A stretch of 64,000 bases of DNA from Adlercreutzia sp. ZJ141 (GCF_011038965.1 NZ_JAAKEB010000010.1:1-64000); one strand, 5' to 3'; numbered from the stretch's first letter, positions 8,216-17,847 are shown. Program-made: numbers and translations. Notes: generated by a model not told the origin, from the sequence alone.

Positions 8216-8304
8216 AATGTTGAGCTACAAATAGATTAGGGACAATACCATAAAGCTAAGCAGAGACACCACTGCGTGAGTGAAATAACTCAGCCGAGCC
8301 GTTC

Positions 8305-9471
8305 CTAGTAATACGGGCGAACGTAGACCATGCCTGCCTGAACGGAGGCCACGCACACTGTCTGGCCAGGCATAGGGGCGTGGATCATCTGGCCACCACC
8401 AATGTAGATACCCGTATGTTGCGCACCGTTCGGTTCATGTATGACGCAGATATCACCCGGTTGTGGATTCGACACCCGTGGCAGATTAATCAGAGCACCG
8501 GTGTAATGAGGAACCGACACGCCAGCCTGCGCATAGCAGTACTGCACCAGACCCGAACAGTCAAACGAATTCGGTCCACCAGCACCAAACACATACGGGC
8601 TACCGATCTTGCCACGCGCCACGTTTACCACCGTGTTTGCAACCGAACCACTATATGAAGGAGCGCTCGCCGGTGGTGCCGACGGAGTTGATGGTGCACT
8701 CGGAGTGCTCGGCGTTGACGGGGTTGACGGCGCGCTGGGCGACCCACCACCATTACCGCCGCCAGACGCTGTGCCACCTGCTCCGTTATTCGTCGTTCCG
8801 GCTGCGGCTTCAGCAGCTGCTTGTGCGGCGGCGGCTTGTGCAGCCTGTTCTTCAGCCAAAAGCTCAGCCGCTTCATCGCTTAAATTGTTGTACGTTTCGG
8901 TCATAGCGGCAACCGTGGTTTCGGCTTCGGCCTTCACCGATGCGGCTTCCTCAGCCTTTTCCGCAGCGCGCTGCGACTGCTCAACGTATTCGGCTTGTTC
9001 CTGCTCGATTTCAGCACGAAGATCCTTCGATTGCTGCACCAATTCCGCATCATTTTCGTTCATGGTGTTCAGCAAACTCAGACCCGTTGCAAATTCCTGA
9101 AACGACGTGGCACCCAACAGCAAGTCGACGAAGTTCGCTTGCCCTGAGCGATACATGGTGCGAGCGCGCGAACCCAAGCGACTCTGCAGACCGGCAATTT
9201 CATCGCTTGCTTCATCGATGCGCGTTTGTGCCTCATTGGCACGTTGTTCAGCCTGCGATTGTTCATCGAGCGCGGCATAATAGTTATTCGATGCGCGATC
9301 GAGCTCTTGTTGCATAGAATTCAGTGACGCCAGCGCCGCAGCAGCTTCAGCCTGCGCTTCAGATGCGGGTGACGCGACGGCAGTTGCAGGAGCCAACAGG
9401 GCCGCAACCAAGCTGATACTACAGAGCACACCTAATGCGTACCGGCTTCGTTTGATGTGCGTTTGACGCAT
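8305..9471 (-). CDS. Secreted NlpC/P60 peptidoglycan hydrolase 1
   Basis: A 388-residue secreted murein peptidase, predicted to cut stem peptides during wall remodelling. It has an N-terminal signal peptide (about 1-34, ending AVASPAS), a long coiled coil (about 38-215) like those of RipC/PcsB-type cell-division hydrolases, an Ala/Gly then Ser/Thr/Pro linker (about 212-280) and a C-terminal NlpC/P60 domain with C305, H352 and H364 as the probable catalytic set (FDCSGLVQY, AQHTGIY). It is a close paralogue of the gene at 9842-10996; domain order and the segment LLLGATSFQEF are shared. Coiled coils in this class usually mediate activation by an FtsEX-like partner, which is not present here. Confidence 0.92.
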   Translation of the reverse strand: MRQTHIKRSRYALGVLCSISLVAALLAPATAVASPASEAQAEAAAALASLNSMQQELDRASNNYYAALDEQSQAEQRANEAQTRIDEASDEIAGLQSRLGSRARTMYRSGQANFVDLLLGATSFQEFATGLSLLNTMNENDAELVQQSKDLRAEIEQEQAEYVEQSQRAAEKAEEAASVKAEAETTVAAMTETYNNLSDEAAELLAEEQAAQAAAAQAAAEAAAGTTNNGAGGTASGGGNGGGSPSAPSTPSTPSTPSAPSTPSAPPASAPSYSGSVANTVVNVARGKIGSPYVFGAGGPNSFDCSGLVQYCYAQAGVSVPHYTGALINLPRVSNPQPGDICVIHEPNGAQHTGIYIGGGQMIHAPMPGQTVCVASVQAGMVYVRPYY

Positions 9472-9651
9472 TCAGAAAACCTCCCCAAAACGTTTGAAAT
9501 CGCAATGCACTTTCCCGAGGGTAACAAACAGCACCGCAAACGGGGAACCTTCTTCGCCAAAAGCCCACGAACGCGTCACGACCTCACAAGAGAATAACCA
9601 CAACTGCGCGGCGCGCAAACACTACACGGACAACTGCCTAATCTGATTCAG

Positions 9652-9814
9652 CTAAGGAAACACTGGTTAAGGCTGTCTTGTCTTACGTTTGCAGGATGGA
9701 TGGCTGGGGGGTTGAAAACCGAATGAGCGCGTATACGTGCGTAAATGAGGTTTGAGACCTCCAGGCACCACCCTGCAAGCGCAGGACTGGCAGAATCAAT
9801 CAGTGCTTCCTTAA
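9652..9814. repeat. Palindromic repeat element, copy B
   Basis: A 163-bp relative of the element at 7368-7529, with ends CTAAGGAAACACTGGTTAA (9652-9670) and TCAATCAGTGCTTCCTTAA (9796-9814). The central block (GTTGAA.ACCGAATG ... ACGTGCGTAAATGAGGT) is shared with copy A. Several stem positions differ by paired changes, for example AGACC/GGTCT in copy A against AAACC/GGTTT here, so the fold is kept while the sequence drifts. It lies between the two NlpC/P60 genes. Confidence 0.85.
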
Positions 9815-9829
9815 GGAAACACTGATTGA
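9811..9829. repeat. Third, end-only copy of the palindromic repeat
   Basis: TTAAGGAAACACTGATTGA begins at 9811, sharing its TTAA with the right end of copy B. Only this one end is recognisable; it then runs into the stop codon of the NlpC/P60 gene at 9842. The joined ends form a nearly perfect palindrome of about 32 bp centred on CTTAAG. Confidence 0.7.
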
Positions 9830-9841
9830 TCGGATGCTTAC

Positions 9842-10996
9842 TTACGGACGCACGTAGATATATGACGAGCTGTTCATCCATCCGTCAATCGACGTGCACA
9901 CCACACCGATGCCCGGGCTTGAAGCATGGATCATCTGACCACCACCAACATAGATACCGCAATGGCTGGCGTTGATCACGATATCACCCGGCTGAGGATC
10001 AGACACCTGCGGATAGATGCTCATAATATTACCTGTACCACCCAGGCGCGAATAGCTGCCCGTCACGCAATACGCCACGAAACCCGAGCAGTCAAACTGA
10101 CCAGGACTGCAAGCGCCGTACACATACTGCGCCTTACCGATCCAATACTGGGCGCGATCGAGAATACCGCCGCCAACGTACGGATCGTACGACACGTTGC
10201 CGCCACCATTCGGTGACCAGCCACCAACAGCGCCGCCCGCATTGCCACCGTTATTGCCGCCACCATTGCCAGCACCCTCGTTGCCACCGCCAGTATTCGC
10301 CGCACCATTATCGGTGGTTGCTTCAGCAGCTGCAGCCGCAGCTGCTGCTTGGGCAGCAGCTTGCGCCGCCTGCTCTTCGGCGAGTAGCGCTGCAGCTTCC
10401 TCACTTAAGCTCTCGTATGTAGCCTGCATGGATGAAACGGTTGTCTCAGATTCCTGTTTAATACGCTCGGCTTTCGACACAGCTTCGTCGGCCGCCGCGC
10501 GCTGCGCTTCGTACTCAGCCTGCTCGGCTTCGACAATCGCCCGCAAATCCTTCGACTCCTGCACAAGATCGGCGTCATTTTGGTTGAGAATGTTCAAAAG
10601 CGTCAAATTGTTGGAAAACTCCTGAAATGATGTGGCGCCCAGCAACAAGTCAATAAACGACGACGTACCGCTGCGATACATGCTGCACGCGCGGTTACCC
10701 AGACGATTCTGAAGCCCAGCAATTTTCTCGTTCGTCTCATCAATGCGCACCTGCGCCTCGTCGGCCTTCGCCTGCGCCTCGTCGCGATCATTCATAGCAA
10801 CTTCGTAGTCATACGAAGCTTGACGCAGCTTCTCCTGCATGGAGTTCAATGACGCGAGTGCAGCATCAGCTTCCGCCTGCACTTCAGCCGCAGTATCGGC
10901 AAACGCAACCATAGGGCACAACAGCATCACGGCGAGCACGATACTGCACACACCCACAATCAGTCCATTTATTCGCGCTTTGGCATTGAATTGCAT
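9842..10996 (-). CDS. Secreted NlpC/P60 peptidoglycan hydrolase 2
   Basis: A 384-residue paralogue of the preceding hydrolase with the same plan: signal peptide (about 1-34), coiled coil (about 36-210), Ala-rich then Gly/Asn-rich linker (about 210-275) and C-terminal NlpC/P60 domain with C303 (FDCSGFVAY), H345 and H357. The linker composition (Gly/Asn) differs from the Ser/Thr/Pro linker of copy 1, while the coiled coil is conserved, suggesting duplication followed by linker divergence. The 3' end abuts a partial palindromic repeat. Likely exported to the cell surface for septal peptidoglycan cleavage. Confidence 0.92.
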   Translation of the reverse strand: MQFNAKARINGLIVGVCSIVLAVMLLCPMVAFADTAAEVQAEADAALASLNSMQEKLRQASYDYEVAMNDRDEAQAKADEAQVRIDETNEKIAGLQNRLGNRACSMYRSGTSSFIDLLLGATSFQEFSNNLTLLNILNQNDADLVQESKDLRAIVEAEQAEYEAQRAAADEAVSKAERIKQESETTVSSMQATYESLSEEAAALLAEEQAAQAAAQAAAAAAAAEATTDNGAANTGGGNEGAGNGGGNNGGNAGGAVGGWSPNGGGNVSYDPYVGGGILDRAQYWIGKAQYVYGACSPGQFDCSGFVAYCVTGSYSRLGGTGNIMSIYPQVSDPQPGDIVINASHCGIYVGGGQMIHASSPGIGVVCTSIDGWMNSSSYIYVRP

Positions 10997-11094
10997 CCTG
11001 CAGCCTCCCTGCTCACGTCACATACACTGCGCAGTCGTCACACAACCGATTCATTGTACCAGACAAGCACAAGGCATCCCGCACGGCCCACTGC

Positions 11095-11574
11095 TTATCC
11101 GGAAAAACCCTCGTCTTCAAGCAGACTATCTCCATCAGCCGCCGCCGTGGCCAGCGCATCGCAGCGCTCGTTTTCGGTATGGCCTGCATGACCTCGCACC
11201 CACACGAACTCAACCTTGTGCGGCTTCTTCGCAGCAAGCAACCGTTGCCACAAATCGACGTTTTTTACCGGTTGTTTGCTCGCGCTTTTCCATCCTCGCT
11301 TCAGCCAACCGTCAACCCAGTGCTGATTGAATGCATTCACTACATACTGCGAATCGGAATGCAGTACAACAACACACGGACGTCGTAGCGCCTCAAGCGC
11401 GACGATCACCCCCAGAAGCTCCATGCGATTGTTCGTTGTACGCCGGTACCCTTGCGACAGCTCAAGTTCATGAACCTGACCTGTCGCATCGCGAAAGCGC
11501 AGCAGTGCGCCATAACCACCCCGGCCCGGGTTGCCCCGGGCCGATCCATCAGTATAGATATCAACATGCTGCAT
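11095..11574 (-). CDS. rnhA: Ribonuclease HI
   Basis: Cleaves the RNA strand of RNA-DNA hybrids, removing R-loops and primers. The 159-residue protein has the DEDD active-site residues: D9 in [12 protein letters not shown]52 in RMELLGV, D74 in HSDSQYVV and D139 in [12 protein letters not shown]. Length is typical of type 1 RNase H. Its ATG lies two bases after the metG stop codon, so the two are translationally linked and rnhA is the last gene of the tal-rho-sppA-metG-rnhA run. Confidence 0.96.
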   Translation of the reverse strand: MQHVDIYTDGSARGNPGRGGYGALLRFRDATGQVHELELSQGYRRTTNNRMELLGVIVALEALRRPCVVVLHSDSQYVVNAFNQHWVDGWLKRGWKSASKQPVKNVDLWQRLLAAKKPHKVEFVWVRGHAGHTENERCDALATAAADGDSLLEDEGFSG

Positions 11575-11576
11575 GA

Positions 11577-13628
11577 TTAGCGATACTGACTCGGATGCTT
11601 CTTAAAGAAGTCGAAGCGCGGCGGCAGCTCGCGCACGCGATGACGGCCGTCTTCGATCTCACTGGCGCTACACAGCTCATCGTTGCCTTGGAAGTCATAA
11701 TTCCAGCTGAAGAAATCGCCGAATTCGAAGCTCATGTAGTCGCAGATCTTCTCGCATCCCGACGGAACCACAGGATGCATAAGCAGCGTAGCCGTACGCA
11801 ACAAGAAGAACGAGTCGAGCAGAACTTGACGGCGAAGCTCATTGTTGTCTTCGAGCTCAGCCGCACGAATGCCTTCGGTCCAATGCTTGTTAGCCCAGCG
11901 GATGAATTCATCCATGATCGACATGATGGTATGCAGCTCGACGCGGTGCATAGTGTCGTCATAGGCACGTAACACCTCGTTGACCTTGACTACCACCGCA
12001 CTCGACGGAGCACCTAACGGCATGTAACCCTCGAAGTTCTTTTGTGCCTCGTAAAAGCAACTGCGCGCCAAACGGTTGAAGACGTTGGTGAGCAGCGCAC
12101 CTTCCTTTAGCACCGGATCGGCGACACGTGGGTCGTCTCGTTTCTTCTCGTCGGGATCGAAGGGCTTCGGCTTGAAGCCAACCGATCTCTGATCGAGACC
12201 GAGAGCCAGAAAATGCGCACGCAATTGGTCAACCGTGTAATAATCGAGCAGTTGATCGGCTGTCGGCGGCTTGACCGCACCCGACGAAGACGCCTTTTTG
12301 TTCCCGAACAGGATATGATGGTTCGCAATAAGCTTCGTCTGACGGACGGGCGTATCGGTTTTACCAGGAGCGATGATATCACCGGGCTTCAGCGCCTCGA
12401 TCATCGCAGGCTGGGCAACGCCGTAGAAGTACAGGTTATCCTGCCCGATGAACTGGTACACACACGCATCCTCATCACACCAGAAATCACGCCAGCTGCC
12501 GCGCGGCAAACCCATCTGGTCATTCACCGCCATGGTAAACGACATGGGTGCCCACAAACTTTCAGGCCAGCACCACACGGTCAGCCCCTCAAGCCCGTCG
12601 ATAACCGGAGCACGCACACCCCATTCGATGTTGCCGGTAATGCGGAATGGCACGAGTGCTTTACCCGTACGGAAGCGAATACCAGCAGCGGCCAGCACGG
12701 TGCGGGCTGCGTCACGCGCATCAATGTCGGCAAACTCAATCTCGAAGCTCTGCTTACCCTTCTCGGCTTCGCGCAGCACATGTTCAGGCAAGCGGCTCGC
12801 TAGAGCTTCGTATGCTTCACGCGCATCGTTCTTGATAAAGATGATGGGGGCAGCCAAGAATTCCTTGATAGTTTGCGGCACCACTGCACGCACCGTAGGA
12901 TCGGCTTCAAGGGCGGCCACATGCTGCTTTAAGAAATCAGAGAACGCCGGGAGGTTGAAGTACCAGTTGTCAACCGGACGCATCTCAGGTACCGTGCCAG
13001 TCAGTGACGACTTCGGCGCGATCAGATCTTCCGGCGCGTAGCTGTGCCCTAGATCACATTCGTCTGCGTACGCATGTTCCGACTTGCAGCCCTGTACAGG
13101 GCAACGCCCCTGCACTTGACGTCCGTTTAAGAACGTGTCGGCTTGGGTATCGTAGAATTGCAGTGTACTGCGACGCTCGAGCCAACCGTTTTCGTGCAGC
13201 TTCTGGATGAAGCGCTCGCTAATGAGCTGATGCACTTCGCCGCTGTGACCGATATTGGAACCCTCATAGATAGACAGGCTGATATCGTACGCATCGAGCG
13301 TCGCGTGTTGCGCGTCATGGTTACGCTGCACGTAATCGGCGATGGAGCCGCCAAACTCCCCTGCTTCGACCAGTTTTCGGTAGCCTTCGTTGATAGGCGA
13401 GCCGAAGCAGTCAGTACCGCAAATGAAGCGTACGTTCTCAGCACCGATTCGATCACGCAAAAAACGTGCGAATGCATCGGCGGGAACAAACACGCCGCCA
13501 ATATGGCCGAAATGCAGGGGCTTATTCCCATACGGCATTCCTGCGGTGACCACGGCTCGCGCCGGCCACTCGCTTTTAATTACATCGCCCGCCTTGATGC
13601 TCGGTTCGTTATTCGGACAGGGTTCCAT
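11577..13628 (-). CDS. metG: Divergent methionyl-tRNA synthetase-like class I ligase
   Basis: A 683-residue class I synthetase most like MetRS: the HIGH box is H39-FGH-IGG, followed by [33 protein letters not shown] and [13 protein letters not shown]. The zinc-knuckle region is C176-P-V-Q-G-C181 with C191 and H195 instead of four cysteines. Where KMSKS is expected the protein has K444-K-A-S-S-S. It may charge tRNA-Met, or may be a paralogue beside a canonical MetRS elsewhere. The start overlaps the sppA stop by 20 bp, with AAAGGAGC upstream. No C-terminal tRNA-binding domain of the EMAP type is seen. Confidence 0.8.
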   Translation of the reverse strand: MEPCPNNEPSIKAGDVIKSEWPARAVVTAGMPYGNKPLHFGHIGGVFVPADAFARFLRDRIGAENVRFICGTDCFGSPINEGYRKLVEAGEFGGSIADYVQRNHDAQHATLDAYDISLSIYEGSNIGHSGEVHQLISERFIQKLHENGWLERRSTLQFYDTQADTFLNGRQVQGRCPVQGCKSEHAYADECDLGHSYAPEDLIAPKSSLTGTVPEMRPVDNWYFNLPAFSDFLKQHVAALEADPTVRAVVPQTIKEFLAAPIIFIKNDAREAYEALASRLPEHVLREAEKGKQSFEIEFADIDARDAARTVLAAAGIRFRTGKALVPFRITGNIEWGVRAPVIDGLEGLTVWCWPESLWAPMSFTMAVNDQMGLPRGSWRDFWCDEDACVYQFIGQDNLYFYGVAQPAMIEALKPGDIIAPGKTDTPVRQTKLIANHHILFGNKKASSSGAVKPPTADQLLDYYTVDQLRAHFLALGLDQRSVGFKPKPFDPDEKKRDDPRVADPVLKEGALLTNVFNRLARSCFYEAQKNFEGYMPLGAPSSAVVVKVNEVLRAYDDTMHRVELHTIMSIMDEFIRWANKHWTEGIRAAELEDNNELRRQVLLDSFFLLRTATLLMHPVVPSGCEKICDYMSFEFGDFFSWNYDFQGNDELCSASEIEDGRHRVRELPPRFDFFKKHPSQYR

Positions 13629-14721
13629 GTGATTCGAGCTCCTTTATAACCGCTGCAACGTCACCTTCATCGTAATTGTTTTGAGACAACAGCGACAACA
13701 AGTCGGTGAAGTCGCTTGAGTAACTGTCAAGCGAAACTGTGGTGTATTCAGCTATTCCTGCCAGCTCGGCAGCCTTCGCCACAGCATCTTCCTTCGTTCC
13801 AAAATCATCGGCCAAACCATTGTCAACCGCATCGATACCAGTGAACACCATTCCTGTGGCAAGCGCGCGTACCTCGTCAACTGGCATACCACGCCCTTCT
13901 GCCACCGTTTCGATGAATGTCTCATTGATCTGGTCAACCATGGCTTGATAGTAAGCGCGTTCCTCGTCGGTGAGTGGACGTGTGCCATAGCTAGAGTCCT
14001 TGCTGTCGGCTGAAGCGATGTTGTCGACGTTGATACCCAACTTGTCAAGCAGCCCCGAGTAATCCATGCTCTGCATGACGGTACCGATAGCACCGATCTC
14101 GGTGGTCTTCGCAACGTAGATGAAATCGGCCTGAGACGAGATCTCATAGGCAGCACTCGCGTTAAGGGACGCACTCGATACCACGACCGGCTTGCTGAAA
14201 TCGCGCAGATAGGAAGCCATTTCCTCGCCAGCCGTCGCCGTGCCGCCACCAGAATCGACACGCAGCACAACAGCCTTAATATGGTCGTTTTCCTCGGCGC
14301 GATCAAGCTGTTCTTTCAACCCCTCAGGGCTGCATGTCGTGCCGTCGTACTGGATGGTGCCCGACATGTCGATAATTCCGATAGCGTCCTTCGTGAGATA
14401 GTCGACGTCGCTATCGGTGGTGCCAAGTGCCCCCATGCCCGAAAATGCCTGCCCCATCGATGACGACACCGCATTCGAGCATGACACCACGCTCACCATA
14501 AGAAAAACGAACATCAGAACAACCGCCACCAGCGCAACAATCCATCCGCGGCTCTTCGGTTGCACAGGCACCGGTGTCGGCACCTGTGCAGGAGCGGCGT
14601 AAGCCTGCTGCGCGTACGCCTGCTGGTAGGCGCTTGGCTGCTGCCACTGCGCGGCTTGCTGCGGTTGTTGCGGTTGTTGTGGTTGTTGCCACACACCCGG
14701 GTTTCCGTCTTGCTGCATCAT
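13609..14721 (-). CDS. sppA: Signal peptide peptidase SppA
   Basis: Membrane-anchored serine protease of the ClpP-crotonase fold that degrades leftover signal peptides. The 370-residue protein starts with a cytosolic Gln/Pro/Tyr-rich tail (about 1-55), has one membrane segment (about 59-81) and one protease domain with probable nucleophile S189 (LNASAAYEIS) and general base K241 (ADSKDSSYG). It is a short, single-domain SppA like that of Bacillus. The Gln/Pro tail is an extra feature. It begins 8 bp after rho and overlaps the metG start, so it is embedded in the rho-rnhA operon. Confidence 0.93.
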   Translation of the reverse strand: MMQQDGNPGVWQQPQQPQQPQQAAQWQQPSAYQQAYAQQAYAAPAQVPTPVPVQPKSRGWIVALVAVVLMFVFLMVSVVSCSNAVSSSMGQAFSGMGALGTTDSDVDYLTKDAIGIIDMSGTIQYDGTTCSPEGLKEQLDRAEENDHIKAVVLRVDSGGGTATAGEEMASYLRDFSKPVVVSSASLNASAAYEISSQADFIYVAKTTEIGAIGTVMQSMDYSGLLDKLGINVDNIASADSKDSSYGTRPLTDEERAYYQAMVDQINETFIETVAEGRGMPVDEVRALATGMVFTGIDAVDNGLADDFGTKEDAVAKAAELAGIAEYTTVSLDSYSSDFTDLLSLLSQNNYDEGDVAAVIKELESHGTLSE

Positions 14722-14729
14722 GAACCCCC

Positions 14730-16772
14730 TTAGAACTCAACGATCCCCTCGCCCTTGCTATGCTGGGCTTTCTTCGCGGTGCGAATAAGGAATTCCTGAT
14801 TGGTTTCGGTCTGTTTCAGCGACTTAATGAGCATATCCATAGCGCGTTCGGTGCTGCTCAGGTTTGCCAAAATGCGACGCACTGCCCAGATGAGTGGCGC
14901 CTCCTGCGGATCGAGCAACAGATCTTCCTTGCGCGTACCCGACGACACCGGATCGATAGCGGGGAAAATGCGACGATCAGCTAAGCTGCGGTCGAGCTTG
15001 AGCTCCATATTGCCGGTACCCTTAAACTCTTCGAAAATAACCTCATCCATTTTCGATCCCGTTTCGATGAGTGCCGAGGCGAGGATGGTCAAGCTGCCGC
15101 CATGTTCAATGTTGCGCGCCGCACCGAGAAAGCGTTTGGGTGGGTAGAGCGCCGTAGAATCGACACCGCCCGACAGGATACGACCGCTCGCCGGCTGCGC
15201 CAGGTTATACGCGCGCGCCAATCTGGTGAGTGAATCGAGCAGGATGACGACATCATGCCCTTCTTCAACCATGCGCTTCGCGCGCTCGATAACCAGCTCG
15301 GCTACAGCGATGTGGTTTTCGCTGGGCATATCAAACGTCGATGATATAACCTCCCCATGCACGGATCGCTGCATGTCGGTAACTTCTTCAGGACGCTCGT
15401 CAACAAGCAGACACATCAAATGCACTTCGGGGTTGTTCGCGGTAATGGACGCAGCGATGTCCTTCAAAATGGTGGTCTTACCCGCCTTCGGGGGCGATAC
15501 GATAAGCCCGCGCTGGCCCTTGCCGATAGGTGCCGCAAGGTCGATGACGCGCGCGGTGATGGTGTTCTTCCCGTGTTCCATCCACAGACGCTCATCGGGA
15601 TAAACTGGCGTCAGATCGGCGAAGCGTACGCGATTGCCGCATTCTTCGAGCGGCCGACCATTCACGGTGGCAATCTTCTGAATGGCAGCGTACTTCTCAT
15701 TTTCACGAGCGGGGCGCGTCTGACCGGTAATCAGATCACCCTTACGCAAGCCGTTGCGACGGATGAGCGACAAACCCACATAGCAGTCGGTTTCACTGGG
15801 AAGATAGCCCTGTGTGCGGAGAAAGCCGTACCCATCAGCCATGATGTCGAGCACACCGCTGACTTCGATAAATCCTTCGGCCTTCATATTCGCTTCATAC
15901 ACAGCTTGAACGAGCTCAGCTTTCTTCAGCCCCGTGACGTCGAGTTCGAGTTCGGCTGCTTTGGCGCGCAGTTCGGCAACCTTCATCGCAGCAAGCTCTT
16001 CAAGCGTGACACTGGGCACGATCTCGCGACCCCTGTTGGTGCGGTCGCGCTTGCCGCGCCGCTGGTTCTGCGCGTTTTGCTTAGCGCCCCTACTACTCTG
16101 ACCGCCCGAAGCGCCCTGGCTGCTTTGACGCTGCTGACCTTGGCCACCCGAACGCTGCGAGGAGGCGTCGCGGGACCCTCCTGTACGCACAGATCGGCGC
16201 GGCCGACGAACGTTGGTCTCACCTTCGACTTGCGCGAGCGCTTCGTCGGACGCAGGCTTATCAGGTGCGGTAAGTTTGTCCGATGCAGTAGATTCATCGG
16301 AGAGAGAGTTATCGGATACAGCCTGATCAGATGTGACAGATGTGGCAGATGTGGCAGCCTTATCGGAAGAAGACACCTCGCCCACACCGGTTGACTCATC
16401 AACGGAAACCCGCTTCTTACGCACAGTTCGCTTTGTGTGGGAAGCGTTTTCTTCGTCAGTCGATGAAGACGCAGGAGCAGACACTACCTCAGCATCGGCA
16501 TCAGACACAACCCGCTTCGCACGAGACGAGCGGCTGGGTTTGGATGAAGCTGTAGGTACCTCGGCATCATCTGATGCGTCGCCTCCACGAGTAGCGACAC
16601 GAGAAGACTCCTGAGTTTCGCCAGACGATGCAGCCCGACGGCGTTTGGGAGCTGCTTGCTCTGCGGTCGATTCGACGTCGTCGCGCTTGACAGTGCGACG
16701 ACGAGTAGGACGCTTGATTACAGGAGTCTCCCCGGTTGCCGGTTTCTCGCTCGTTGATTCGTTTTCAGTCAT
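14730..16772 (-). CDS. rho: Transcription termination factor Rho with long disordered N-terminus
   Basis: Hexameric RNA-dependent ATPase that terminates transcription. The 680-residue protein has a low-complexity, Ser/Thr/Ala- and Arg/Lys-rich extension up to about residue 253, then the Rho_N helix region (VTLEELAAMKVAELRAKA), the primary RNA-binding domain with DGYGFLRT, the Walker A PPKAGKTT, the Walker B VILLDS and the Q-loop/secondary RNA site. The catalytic core is intact. Large N-terminal insertions are known in high-GC Gram-positive Rho proteins and usually add RNA-binding capacity. It precedes sppA by 8 bp. Confidence 0.97.
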   Translation of the reverse strand: MTENESTSEKPATGETPVIKRPTRRRTVKRDDVESTAEQAAPKRRRAASSGETQESSRVATRGGDASDDAEVPTASSKPSRSSRAKRVVSDADAEVVSAPASSSTDEENASHTKRTVRKKRVSVDESTGVGEVSSSDKAATSATSVTSDQAVSDNSLSDESTASDKLTAPDKPASDEALAQVEGETNVRRPRRSVRTGGSRDASSQRSGGQGQQRQSSQGASGGQSSRGAKQNAQNQRRGKRDRTNRGREIVPSVTLEELAAMKVAELRAKAAELELDVTGLKKAELVQAVYEANMKAEGFIEVSGVLDIMADGYGFLRTQGYLPSETDCYVGLSLIRRNGLRKGDLITGQTRPARENEKYAAIQKIATVNGRPLEECGNRVRFADLTPVYPDERLWMEHGKNTITARVIDLAAPIGKGQRGLIVSPPKAGKTTILKDIAASITANNPEVHLMCLLVDERPEEVTDMQRSVHGEVISSTFDMPSENHIAVAELVIERAKRMVEEGHDVVILLDSLTRLARAYNLAQPASGRILSGGVDSTALYPPKRFLGAARNIEHGGSLTILASALIETGSKMDEVIFEEFKGTGNMELKLDRSLADRRIFPAIDPVSSGTRKEDLLLDPQEAPLIWAVRRILANLSSTERAMDMLIKSLKQTETNQEFLIRTAKKAQHSKGEGIVEF

Positions 16773-16821
16773 TGATCAGTTGCTTCTTTCTGTTTTATTT
16801 CGATTGCCACGTCTGGACACT

Positions 16822-17508
16822 CTATGCGTTGAGCACCTTTTTCCAATCCTTCATAAAGGATTCGAGACCACGGTCGGTCAGCGGATGCTGCACCATTTTC
16901 TTCAGCACGCCAAACGGCACGGTGGCAATGTCGGCCCCCATAAGCGCGCATTGCGTCACGTGATTGGCACTTCGCACTGATGCAGCGATGATCTCGATCT
17001 GCTCACCACGCACCGTGTTGGCGGTAAAATCGTAGTTTCCGATGGCCCCAACAATGCTTTCTACTTGATCGAGGCCGTCTTCAGAAATATCGTCAAACCG
17101 GCCAATGAAGGGGCTGATGTAGCGCGCGCCGGCACGGGCGGCCAACAGCGCCTGGGGAACACTGAAGCACAGCGTCATGTTCACACGCACGCCTTGGTCG
17201 GCAAGCGCACGCGTGGCAGCTAAACCTTCGACCATGGTGGGAATTTTCACGACGATATTGGGAGCAATTTCTGCAAGCTCAAGACCATCGCGTACGATCT
17301 CGTCGCGCGTCATGGCGACCGATTCGGCCGATACTGGGCAATCCGGCCCAACGATCTCGCAGATACGCTTCATGTGAGCATGGAAGTCTTCCAGCTTGCC
17401 GCCGATCTTGGCATACAGCGACGGATTGGTGGTAACGCCCGCAAGCGCACCCCAGCTTGCAGCTTCTTCGATCTCGTTCAGATCAGCGGTGTCCAGAAAG
17501 AACTTCAC
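16822..17508 (-). CDS. tal: Transaldolase, small TalC/MipB type
   Basis: Transfers dihydroxyacetone units between sugar phosphates in the non-oxidative pentose phosphate pathway. The 228-residue protein begins VKFFLDTADLNEI and contains VTTNPSL and the Schiff-base lysine K88 in NIVVKIPT; the subfamily also includes fructose-6-phosphate aldolases. The GTG start at 17508 is used because AAGGAGG lies just upstream and the family begins exactly here; an ATG frame 72 bp upstream adds an unconserved tail. It is followed by rho after 49 bp. Confidence 0.94.
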   Translation of the reverse strand: MKFFLDTADLNEIEEAASWGALAGVTTNPSLYAKIGGKLEDFHAHMKRICEIVGPDCPVSAESVAMTRDEIVRDGLELAEIAPNIVVKIPTMVEGLAATRALADQGVRVNMTLCFSVPQALLAARAGARYISPFIGRFDDISEDGLDQVESIVGAIGNYDFTANTVRGEQIEIIAASVRSANHVTQCALMGADIATVPFGVLKKMVQHPLTDRGLESFMKDWKKVLNA

Positions 17509-17847
17509 CTGTGGCCTCCTTGATGATTTCAGAAATCCGCCCCACGGCGCACCGCAGCAGGGGCAACCCACCAATGACACTGTTCACCATGAAGCTGCAC
17601 AGGGATTCGAGGATTGCGGCGCCATTTGTTCACGCGGGTAAAGCTGAATGTACGCGGGGGATTTGACTCGCTCATACTAACGCATCAAACGCAAGCGCGC
17701 AAGAACACAACCAAGCAATATGCACAACTGGCTACCAGGGAGTTGCCTGAAAGTTGGTTGGACGTTGACCGCAATCACAATTCGCACACCGTAAAGCAAG
17801 AGGGCGGCCGATTTTCACCAAAGCTGATTACAAGCTGCTCAAATGCG
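17509..17847. other. Intergenic region between hisI and tal
   Basis: No gene is seen. It contains the tal ribosome binding site, a candidate tal promoter at 17674-17702 and about 145 bp of unremarkable sequence downstream of the hisI stop. No terminator hairpin with a T-run was found, so read-through from the his operon into tal is possible. Confidence 0.5.
17674..17702 (-). promoter_or_regulatory. Candidate tal promoter
   Basis: On the minus strand TTGCGC (17697-17702) and TAGTAT (17674-17679) are separated by 17 bp. The implied leader is about 160 nt. Match to consensus is moderate. Confidence 0.35.

Noticed and set aside
9648-9881. Minus-strand frame of 77 codons
   Set aside because: It lies almost entirely inside palindromic repeat B and its fused end.
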